Origin: Echinococcus granulosus
Taxonomy: Eukaryota; Platyhelminthes; Cestoda; Cyclophyllidea; Taeniidae
Assembly (NCBI RefSeq): GCF_000524195.1
Contig: NW_020170389.1
Location: 605,719-669,718, forward strand
Reading direction: 5' to 3'
DNA: 64,000 bases
Under the pieces are notes generated by a model. The model was not told the origin of the DNA. It was given only the letters and a program-made list of their open reading frames with translations, and did no database searches. Shown here in pieces: positions 44,501 to 56,500 of the stretch (the first letter of the stretch is position 1; each line of letters starts with the position of its first letter). Made by a program: the position numbers and the translations under genes.

Positions 44501-47500
44501 GTGGATTTTGGAAACTAATTAAGAATTGTCCGAAACTTTCGTGTAATTTTCGGCTTACCTTGTTGAGCTTACAGGAACTTGTCAAGTGCAAGCACTTGTT
44601 TACATGGATTATAAACCATCTGGACGCATTAGTCTATCAATATGGCATCCTTGATTGTGTTCTCGACTTCTTTCCTCTACTTTTTTAACCTATATTTTAT
44701 AAAACACCGAGCAATTTCGGACCAATCACAAAATTGCGAAAACACCTCGTATGTTGCGTGGTGTTTGGAGAAGTTCAGCAGTGGAAAGCACCGACCCGGA
44801 AACGGTCAAAGGTACCGTTCTAAGAAAGCTCCTCATTTCTCGATAATGAAGAAGTACGCGCCACTGTTTGTGAGTTAATTTGAGATCTACGTCTCTGAAA
44901 CGTTCATTTAATTTCAACATGAGCAATTAAACAAATTTTCCTCACCTAAATCGACTGGTTTATTCGTGGAAGTTGAGCCGACGAGTCTTATAGGCCGTTA
45001 ATTAACAGATATCAATTTGTTCACTTCTGTCAGGTATATTGTAAAATTGTGTCGGTTTCAAATTGTTTACAGACTTGTGATGGTGGTTACCTCCAAATAG
45101 TTAATCGCTCACATTTCTAAACCCTCAAGCGGCCTAGGCTTTCTGTGTGAATGTGGAGGTTTGGGGATGGAACTGCTCACCATGTTTTTCTAGCCGAAGG
45201 CCAAGCATTTGTGGCAGACAGCTGTCTCCTCAATAACACGATTCAATCCAGGGGCATGGAAGTGAAACTTCCACATCAACAAGAATGATCAATCAGTCTA
45301 AGGAAGGGTCTGTTCTTACAAGACAAAGCAGCATCTTACACATGTGGGAAGACCTCATATCAGAATTCAAAATGAATAAAGGGGGGTGCTGTTTTACAAA
45401 TGACTGACAACCTGTCTTGACGTTGGTTATTCACGTCACATTCACAGCTAGGAAGTGAAAGTAAGGTAGAAACTAATAGTTAAGGCTGGATTGTTTACAG
45501 AGACAAAGCGTTTTCCAGGCATGACAGATTGTAATCATGATTATTCCAATGAATAAATTATTTGCAGGAGTTTTCGGAGGATCATTTAATTTTGTCATGG
45601 GAAAGGTACATGAAAATGTTTGGTTTTCTTACATACCTCTTATTTTTCCTTTTATTAAAGAGCGAAAATGGAGTTAAGCTGATTTGTCTATGGGTCGGAG
45701 TGAGTGTCATGTGGTGCTTCTTTTTTTACATGCGCATGTGATTTTCAGCTCCATTTCGGTCTGTTTATATTAGCAACCTGAAACCCGACACTGCCTACGA
45801 AAGGTCCTCTTCAAATTTTTTTCTCTTATTGAGATCGATCAAAGAGCCTCATGTAAAGAAATTCTACAACCCGTCGTACGTGAACTTGACGTTCCATATC
45901 AACCCGTGCTTGGAGTTAGTGAATACCACTGCATCAGATGTTGATTTGCGGCCATTGAGCTTGATATACACCGCACTAAGTTTTCATGCAATGTTGCATG
46001 CAGCGTATCTTCGGTAGTCAAATGTCTGCCCTACGATATTCTGGTGCCTAAAGTTCAGCCACCAACAATGATCGAACGTGCATAATTGACCCGATTATTT
46101 TGTATAAATGCACGTGAAAGGGGTGACTAAATTCCTAGAAAATCATTATCATATAGACTTGCCCCATAACCCAAGATTACTAAGTGGGCCAGTGTACTTC
46201 GTATTTTCTGTACCCTTTTCCCCATTTTAGCACCATTTCCCTGATGCAGTTGCCAATGATGGCCGACCGTGATCCTAAACGCCTAATCGGATCCCAAAAC
46301 TCCTCTTCTTCACCATCGACATCTGCGGCTTCCAATGTTCCTGAACTCCTTCCAACGTGGACTGGAGATCCTGAAATGAACGCCTCAGAGACCTTTGAGG
46401 CTGCTACTGAACTCCGAATCCACTTTCCTGATTACGAGATTCCTACGAAGGTATGCTTATGAAACATGCAGTTGTTTTAGTATTCATGCAAACTTAGTTA
46501 CACATTTTTTTAAATGAGGGACAATTTATGTGAATACTGTTTGGCGTTCGTAGATTTGCAGTTTCTCAGCACTGACATTTTACCCTAATTTTCATAAAGT
46601 CCGATAAATCTCAGTATTCACCTAAAATTATTGCTGAATAATGTATGCTAAATTTGTAATGTTATTTTTTTGGCTTACGAAGCTGATGCCCTTGAAAGCT
46701 TGCGCTAGGTCCTTCTCATTACTTACTCTCTGTTGGCATCGAATGCATTTAAAAAATAAGGCAAATGTTCATCATTAATCTAATCTTTACTTGACTAATA
46801 CCTGTTTGAGAATTTCATCCTCTAGGTTGATTGACTACTAGCGTTACTTCGTAATCATTACAGCTTTTGTTTTTTAATCGAGTGCATTTATCTTTTTGAG
46901 CGCCTGAAGTGTCACTTATAAGCCTATTGATGTGCGTATATGATAAAATGATACCATTTCTCATTTAAAATAGGGCCCGCGCGTTCAGGACTACGTGCGA
47001 ACCCTGGTGCTGCTAGAGTTTCATCAGAAGGTGCGTTACATGGTATGCTACTTGAAGCACTTCGATTACCTCCTGCTACGGCGTTGGCCCAAGGAACATC
47101 AGCACTTGGCTGATCTAATGGCTTTGGATAGAATCCCCCGTCTCATCCGGCTCTTTCGCAGCCTTGTTCATGCCATTGAGCGAACTGTCGAACCTCAGGG
47201 CTATGGCAGAATGGCTGAGGCTGTGTTGTCTTGGTTGTCCAAAGACGATGAGACTAATCTCAAGGTAATTGACCATAATTGCTCACAAAAAAAGTTATCT
47301 AAAATGGAAAGGTACTGCACGGTATATTGCTTGAGCTATCATCAGAATGGCTTTCTTTGCTCTTATTCTTCGAGCATCGTCAAGTCATTGTTCAGTGGAT
47401 ATGTACGTGTGCTGCTGATGTTGCAACTCTCCGGACTAAACAAGCGGTCCCGCACATAGATATCAAAGTGCAGCGGATAGTCAGCTGATGATACTGTCAT

Positions 47501-50500
47501 TTAGATCGCATTCTGTGAGACTAAAAGAGACCATGTAACAAATTTAATTAGACAGGTATCATTCTGCTTCCATTTTGGTATAGTCTGCGACGTCTCCATT
47601 GAGCACCCTCTCGCATAGACTAAAAAGACTATTTTTAATTCCAAAAACAATTATATGAACGGCGGAATTTACCCATTAGTCCTTTGCTGGCACACTGTAT
47701 TGACATTGTTTATTGTTGAAGTATTGCTTAGGATCGGACTATACTCTGCAACTACATTGGATATTCGAATTTTCCAGCTTGAGACCACATTTCTTTAATG
47801 GATTAGTTATCGGGATACTTGCCAGTTAAACACTTCGTCTTCGATTATTTGCAAATAATACTTGAAAATAGGCTGATGACTTAACAAAATCGAAGATAGT
47901 CGGAGGCATCATGTGCGTAGCCTTCCCAAATTAGTGCCCAAAGAAAAGTAGATATTTAATACTCAAATATTTCATAACCACCGAACGCGTTATTGTAGGC
48001 ATGGATTCGGGATTGTCAAGCACTTTCTTGCACGAATATGCTGGACAGTGTAAAAGCAATGGTTCGGGAGTACGCCCGAAAGCATCCAGACATTCAGATG
48101 GTTTTGGAAACTCGATTCAATAAATTCGTGCTCATTGAAAGTCTGAGTCAGGTTCGGATCCTCTATTTCAATCTGCCCCTCATATCCATCAATATTATGA
48201 AGGATTTGGAGAAGAAGACCTCGAGTTACAAAGGTAGGCTCAGAGCCCCTGCTTTTAAACTCGTAAATAACGGATAAGTTTATGGATTTCTAGCTTATAT
48301 TGACGATATGGATTCCGGTACTTGGTCAATGTGATGCTCATACCATTGTAAAAACAGTTATAAATTATGTATAGTCAAAAAAAATACGCGATTATCTATG
48401 ATAAACACAAATGGACTAGTTTGGGTTTATTTTGGCATCCTTTTCAACACCATTTGTTTCTCTGCTATGTGTCTTCCACAAAACTATTCTCCTCAGCAAA
48501 AAAATAACTAGTGATTTCTAGGGGAAAACAATAGCCTAACAGTCACTAATTAAAAAAATTACCTTTTGAATGAAGAAATGGGTGTTTTCAGCAATAAGAT
48601 CATACAAATACTAGTGATGATAGTTGCTTATTACCAATGTTATGCTGAGTTCTTTCCTCATTGTTAAGATGACTGTTAGTCAAATTAGCTGTATTTCATA
48701 AAGGTTTTTCTTTACTTTCCTATTCGTCAGGGCCTCCTTGCGAATGAAAAATTTTTGACTTGCGCGTCAAATTCAAGCAGCGTATTATGCTTAGGAGGAT
48801 AAATATTAGTTTGAGGAAATACTAGTCACCCAGGGGCGGTGGAACACTGACTACTCAAATAGAATACTTAATTTTTATTTTTTTTAGGACATTCCTGAAA
48901 GTCCACCTTCTACTAATAACACATAAAAATGTACAGGCATTGAATCAAAAATAATAAACTTAGCGAACCTATTGTTTGGCAAAAATCTTGCACACTTTTT
49001 GAGTTTCTTTCGTGTGCCTCTGATGTACATATGCAATCGAACACTCGCAGACACGTTGACGTATCAGCGTATGCATTTCGGCCAACCGTGCCTCCAGTTG
49101 TATGTCCACATGAGTGCGCTGCCAGTTAATGGCAAAGTTTCTAATTTGTTGAGCGATTTTTTTTTGCATTTACGCGTACATCACTACTAGGGTAGAAGGT
49201 TCAGGATCTAAAATGCCATCATCTCAGTGTAAATTATAGTACACTTAAATGGGAAACTTTAGTACACCCTCATCTAAGGCCCAATTCTAGCCGACTCAGA
49301 AGGTACTACTTACGGTTTGCAGCATTTTGCTGCTCTACAAATCGCTAAACTGTAAAACTGATGTATGTTCTCTATGGATTTTTAAAAAGGTAACTTCCAC
49401 GACAGCCTTATTTTGGTGATTTTATAAGTTTGATAGGTAAGTTCGGTTTTGTTTTACACCTGCATCCATGGACTGTAAAAGTAGGTGGTGGAGATGTAAT
49501 GCTCTCCCCTGTCATTCTGTTGCCAAAATTTTGAATTATTCCTAATGTTACAAATTTTTTGCCACAGTACTTAAAGCTACAACTTGCCCGACTGCATCCT
49601 AAAGTACCGTAAATCTGAGCAGCAAGATGCAGATGACAATCAAAGAAGCTGAAAGATAAGTCTAGATTCTGGTTCCTTTAGCCGAAGCGAAGATCTGGAA
49701 AGAGATACACTCCAAATTGGCGAGCATTCCGCACTCAATCGACAAGATATGCATGCCCTTAGTAAAGCTGATTAACGATGGTCACTTCTTCTCTACAGTG
49801 GATAAGGGAGAGCAATTGTCACGTCATCAAGCCCAAGGTGGAAATTTGCCTTTTGCGGTAAGTTATTAGCGATACCAACTCTCATTTTCTGGTATTTTGT
49901 GCCGAAAGAAGGCGGGTGTTTAACTACGCGCATAGCAATGCCACGTAGTGTTCATTATTGTAAACCTATGTGTGTGTGTGTTGCATTTACACACAAACGT
50001 CTGCGAAAGGTCAGGCTGTCTTTTTTCATCTACAAACATCTGTTACAGCTCAATTAATTGTAAACAATTGGGATGTATTCCATAATTATTTTCCCGTAAT
50101 ACTTGCTTATTTCTGCTATTTTAAGTCCTAATTGACTATATGCCCGTTAGCGATTGAGGCATTCATGTTGTTGCGTTGTTGGCATGATTGGCGTCATCGG
50201 TTGAAGTGTGTGAGTTTCGTCTTACGTTTTACGTAATAGAATATTATTTCACAGAAGGAATTCCAGTAATCTCCAAACGCACTAAATCATAATGCTGCGG
50301 TATCTAGATTTCCTCAATATGTAAAAACTAAGATGGTTATTCGTGAAAACAGCACATTATCGCTTGTGTCATTTCTTCCGTTGTACCTAAACAACCGAAG
50401 CAATTGTACATTCCGCCTTGAAACCTAAAACCTATTCAAAAGGGAAATACAAACAGAAATGGCCAGTACTCTTTCGGTATTAGGAAATACACCTTGCTTT

Positions 50501-53500
50501 GCTAAGTGTTAGGTTTAATTTTTGCCCCCTCTATTAACCAGTGTTTGGAAATAAAACCAAATAAATTATTTCCTAAAATTATTACCTTTTGGCCTCCCTA
50601 TTACACTTATACCTTTCGATCTGATTTTCAAAAAACAAGCTACTTTCTTTTCATGGTCAAAAGAGTCCATTTTTTATTTGTCGTGTTTGGGCACGGTCTT
50701 CCAAATTGAGAGGTGAATGGAAACTACATTTTGCTAGAAGTTAATTATTATTTACCAAATCTTCTAAGGGTTTCTTTTAATTAACAATGTCTTTCACATA
50801 ACCATTGTGAATCCTCCACATGCATATAATGTCCGGTTTAAGAAATGTTAAAAATGATTATAAACACTTGGGTTTTGTGAATAAGTCACTTACCTAAATG
50901 CTTTCGTAATTTAGTCTGGAGATCAATTCACCTTTTTGAAAAAATTATGTATACCTCAGTTGTATTTGATGTCAGTCTCCAAGACTAAATTAAGCCTAAC
51001 ACCTTATAAATCGCCAAATCTTGAGTATTAACAAATAACCAGATGAAATTTGAGACGAAAGTAAGCAGAGTGTTTTTTGGAATTTTTTAATGGTAGGACC
51101 TCCTGCTACAATTTCCTCGGACACTGTTCCGATTTTGGGTAATAGATCATGCCGAGATCGCCGTAGATAAGTTGACTCTAACCAGTGATAACAAAGTCAA
51201 CTATGACTACATGAAGGAGAGAACTGAAGTCCTAGCAGTCCTTTTGGACTCGGCACTCGTGCTTCTTGTAAAAGATGGCGGGCGCTATGGTCTACGACCA
51301 TTCAAGCCTTCCAAGGAGCCGGGCCAGGAAAACTTAACTGCCTCCACTTCTAACGCTGCTTCTTCGAGTTCTACACAATTCGTAACGGCTCCCAATCTCC
51401 TGGGTAATACCATGAAGCTATTGCCTGTCTTTCCAACAGATTCTGTGTTTACCTCTCTGGGTGAACAAATAGGTATGTCACCCAATGCTTCTTGCATCCA
51501 AGCAAAGTGTAATAATTACTGTTCTGTGTATGCGGTGGATATTTGGGGATGAAGTTGGATGGGAACTCGTACAAAAATGTAAATAAATGAAAACCCGGTC
51601 ATAGATTCATGAATGAGTTCTTGCATGTTTTGTAAAATCGACCCCTAGCAATCGCATATTATGTTCTACTTTTAGGTCAGGAATATATGCTTAACATGAT
51701 CTTTAAGGAGCAAGCAATCCTCCTTCGATTGTCATTTACCTCAGAGGAAACTCGGAAGAAGTATGTTTTTTCGTGCCGCTAATAAACCTGAAACTTTTTC
51801 CTGTCTCTTATTTCTACGGAACTACGCAACTGCCTTAGTTGCGCGGTAAAGCAGCCTACATTTATAGTTGCACCATATATTTCAGAAATATTACAAATAA
51901 TCTAATGAACACTCACCATTTCTTGTAAGAACTCACAAATTTTATGATGATAAAGCTAATGTTGTGGATGAAGTAAGCAAGAAATTGTTATATATACCTT
52001 GCATTTAAGGTATCTAATTTTCAATAAAGCGTTCAGGCTAAATTTTTAACCTCTGTTCTTGAAGATGGTTGAATATTCTGAAAAGGCGGGAACAGATTTC
52101 AGCTCAGCGACGTTTGGCAGCGCAAAAAGGTCGTGCCAGTCTGCCATCAGCAAGCATGCACTTCGGTGATCACAAAGTTGATACTAAGTGTCTGAAGACC
52201 ATCCGTGCCTCTGTAGGGACTGTACAGCCAAGTACAAACTTTAGTGACCCAGCGCAAATGGTAGAGTCAGAAGTCCCTCTCAATGCACCATCTCCTGAAC
52301 TAATCGAGAAACAGGTCACAAGCTTCACTGGTGCGCATTTCCCAATGACTGCTTTTTATTTTTTGCGGGCTCCCTATTATCGTACTGAATTTTAATTTAA
52401 AAGCTTGTATCGGTATCCTATTCCAGAAAAGAATCGGTGTAAGTAATCGGATTAGGCAACAATTTGCTTATTTAAATCGGTAGAGTTGATGTATCTTGAT
52501 AGTTTGTTAAAACGTTTCACAGCTTCTAAGGCGCAATTAGAGTGTCAAAGTCGTTTTTTATTGTTTGAAGAGTTGTGTGTGCTATAGTTGCTCATTCGAG
52601 CGCTGTCTCGAGGGTTTTGTCATCCCATCTCCACTGACCAATGCTTCACTGTTACCATTTCACCAAATTGCCGGGAAGCCCACATTAAATCGAAAGACTA
52701 AGAATTAAAACGAATGTTTAAGAAATATCGACAGTAAACTTTTTGATAGACTTCTACTGGTCGACAGAAATCTACTTATCAATACACTTTAGCGGTAGCT
52801 GTTGTTTTCTGGTTTTTTTATTTGTTATTGTTTCAAGGCTGTACGCATTTTTTCAAACAAATTAATGTGCCTGTTAGAATAACGTTTGGTAATACAAGAA
52901 TGATGACTTTGTGTCCGATTTTAGAAAAAATAAGTGAAGTGGAGCAGGATATGCAGGCCTTGATTCAATCCATGTCAGACAGTCAATCTGTTGATGCGAA
53001 CGAAATTCTTGAGGTAAGTTTTACTTGTCCTCCGTCTCCAATGTGCATTGTGCAATTGGTGCTTCCTCTCTCCCCAATTTTCCCATTAAGGCGACACATT
53101 TCTGGGGTAACCTAATAGGTCCTTTGTGGCAAAGCCAAAGGGACTGAATGAACTATTAAGTGGCACTACGGAATGCTTCTTTACTGAAAAACTCTTAGAC
53201 TTGATATTCTAGAGTTATCGCATGGTAGAAATTGCATTGTGATAAAACTTCCTTTGCCTTCAGACTGCATGGTGTTAAAGTATTCTTTCAGATTTGGGAC
53301 AGCGTAAATTTAACTACAGGTAAACATAATTTAGGCAGGTGTTCACTAGTCACATGAAGCCGACTCTGCAAGAAGTGACTACCACCACTATCATCTCAGC
53401 CAAAATGTCATCCGCCTTGGAATTAACTTTTGATTGGAGACTGTAAATGGAATACCAATGTTCCTATTACTGACTCAGCAGACAAAGACTGTTTTTGTCA

Positions 53501-56500
53501 CTCATAATTCCACCTATTAAAGACTAGCATTTTCTCCTCGTCCAAAGGTGTACTCTGCACTTTTCAGACAGTAAATTGGAAGAAGGTTATGCCAGTGGCA
53601 CGTAGCTGTCATCAATTGTCATCTCCCCCAACTATCAGTTGTACTGGGCCATTTCGGCTCATTCAAGAATGTGAGAGCATACCGAAATTAAATGAGTTTT
53701 TTCGTACTTTAGCTCATCGGCAACCAGTAGTTTGCAGTCGAATTTGACACCCCCAGTTTAATAGGTATTCTCATATCAACACCTTTTTCCATAATCACTC
53801 AAGACGGCGAAATCCACGTTTACTTCATTTAAAAAGAGGGAGATCTACTTTATTTGTACTCATTGTCAAAAGGTCATTGGTTGAGTCGTTAAAGCGAGAT
53901 GAATCAGGTGATGCCTACCCTAAGACTTGGTATTGCTTTTTCGGCAAATTGAAATTCCTGAGCCGTGGTTTGCTGCTCCTGTTCGTTATCGAGACTTCAG
54001 GTCAAATATTATAGTATATTTTTAATAAAAACGAGACTATCGCCATTCTGCTCTCATTTGTGTTGTTCCGAACCCAGAACCTGTCGATGAATCACCCTTT
54101 TTGTAATTATGACCGCGGATGAACTTTATTAAGCTACTTATTCTTCTCATCATCCACTAGAGAATCGAGACAAAAAGTGGTTATTTTCCCCCATTTCTAG
54201 AACCTGTCTCTAAAACCTGGTGACACTGTATTCCAGTCCAACAGGGAACTGATAATCTTGGAGCTTCTTTTGGCTAAGAATTGGCTGAAGTTTGTTACTA
54301 AGCATCTCCATCACCTCTCAAGAAGCCCAAAGTGGATCAGGGCGAGAAGAGCGAGTGCAACTGCTACAGGGAATGCATCAAATGCAGCGCTAACAACAGT
54401 AAGTGAAAGGCGGCATCAGCGGTCAAAGTCTGCAATCATTGATGTCTCAAGTGGTCTAAAGGATCGCAGAAGACGTCCCGGAACTCCTAGTGGATCAATC
54501 TACCGAGACTGTTTAGAGCAGGCACCGTCAAAGACGTCTTTGAGTGGAAGTAAGGAAGTCGTGGCATTTGAAGCAAGAAAAACCGATGGACTAGAATGTG
54601 AAGAGGGTGACACGAAGGCGGGTGGAAGAATGCAATTAATAGGCATAATTCATGGCCTGCAGAAACTGGTCGAAAGCACGTCACTGATTGCCTCACGTGC
54701 CCTCAGTGTAAGTAGTAGTCGTAGCTCTCTCTGTCTCCCCGAACGGAAACCACTTATACCCTTTGAAACCTCCATTCCAACCCGTGCGCGCTTTCAGTGC
54801 TTTCAATTTGGCTTTTTAATTTTGGTTTGGTTAGGTTTGAGGTTTTTTCCACTGAGTGGTGGCGCTGACACCTCTGTTTACTCTCACGCACCTTAACCGT
54901 TTCGCCAGACTGCCTTATCTTCATGGACCTCAACTAAACGCGATTGCGTTTTTTTACCACATAGTTTGTTTAGAGATTTACCTAGACCAGTTATACAATG
55001 TTTATAAGATTTAATGAAGGTCATCAGTTATAACTTTTAAGTGTCTTGTAGCAGAAGGAACTTTTTTTCTAAGTCAGCGGTTCATTTCTGTAAAAACTAG
55101 AAGCATGGTGATGAGGGATTCTTTTTACAATGAACTTGAGCATGCCCAATACCTTGAAAATGCTGCTGCGTCTGTTTAACTGCACTAATACCCAATCATT
55201 TCTCTTTAATTTGACAGGCTTAGCTGACCACCCAAGGATCCTTTTTTCCTTGTTTGCGTTTCAAGGGGCGATTTTCCTTAGCAATATCGTAATTCAGCTT
55301 TTCATTTGGGAGAATGTTTTATTAGGCAACCATCCAGTACAATTTGTATGAGATGATATATTGAAATTGAAGAAAGACGTTGTTTGTCCAGAAGGTGATA
55401 GTGATTAGACTGTTATCTTCTTAAAAAGTGGTCGTTATTTCTTGTTCTTGCTGTCTGACGTAGAGCCTAGGAACGCAGGGAAGAGAAGGCGGAGAGGATT
55501 CCAAGTCAGATGACGACCAGGCTGAGGCTTTCTTAGATGCCATTTCCTCGCTTTCGTCCTCCTCTTCATCCTCGTCGTCTACAGAAACCGCCGAATCACT
55601 GACCACTGACCACGTTCAAGAAAAGGGTTTGGAGGAGGTTCAGCTCAGTGACTATGAGGTGGAGGTGGAGGTGGAGGAAAGGCAATCAGGTGGTGTAGAC
55701 GAGCAAGAGCTGCTAGAAAGGGTGGAATATGCTGAAAAACCGTTAACGGAATCCGTCTCGAGGTTAGATGAAGACTCTATGATTCCAAGCCCATCTTTTT
55801 CAAAAGAAGAAGGGGAGGATAGGGATAATGATGGTTCGTACCTATTATTTTTCCCCATTTAAACTACCTTATGCCTCAAATTAAAAATTACCGTGAAGCT
55901 TCATTTATCAACGATTAACTTATCCTGGCTGTTTATTTTTGCATGAAGCAAAACCATTCGTCACCGTAGCAAACTCAAATAGCGATCATTGAATTTTTAT
56001 TGGGAATTAAATACCCTGTTCAAAACCCGGACTCATTTGTACATAAGCTCCAAACAATTCAATCAAGGTAATCAAGAGGTTGTTACATCTTTAGATTTCA
56101 CGCTTAAAATTTTAAATGCCTGGCTTTTATCCACCAAAACCGGAAACATTCCATTTGAATGCCGAACTGGTCATGCCATAAGGTATGCTTTCCTCTATCG
56201 CTTCTAGGCTCTTACGAAGATGAACTGAGGATGGCTGCGCTACAACTGGTTGATGATGTAATTGATTCAGCCGGTAAGAAAATCGTAACGTTCCATTCCC
56301 TGCATACTCATTAAAAATAGACATTTTAGTCACAAAGTTTTGTTATCTGTTACACTGTCCTAAACAGGTTTCCATCTTTATTTTTTAAAAGACTTCAACC
56401 AATATAGATGTGTTTCAGACGTAAGATGCATGGCACGACAATTAAGACAAGGTTGAGGAGCTCCAAAGTTTTAGCTTTTATTTTTTAAACAAAGTCAACA

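Noticed and set aside
44726..44926. Minus-strand 66-codon frame in intron 17
   Set aside because: Reasonable composition but no homology and no start context; kept only as part of the unplaced island finding.
46451..46973. Search for a second intron-internal exon before DH
   Set aside because: No acceptor/donor pair gave an open phase-compatible exon.
52321..52326. GTCACA near 52316 as the donor of exon 24
   Set aside because: Would leave phase 0, incompatible with exon 25, whose only open frame needs phase 1; the GTGCGC at 52331 fits.
55652..55858. Minus-strand Ser-rich frame opposite exon 27
   Set aside because: Complement of the Glu/Asp-rich coding sequence, which naturally reads as Ser-rich on the other strand.
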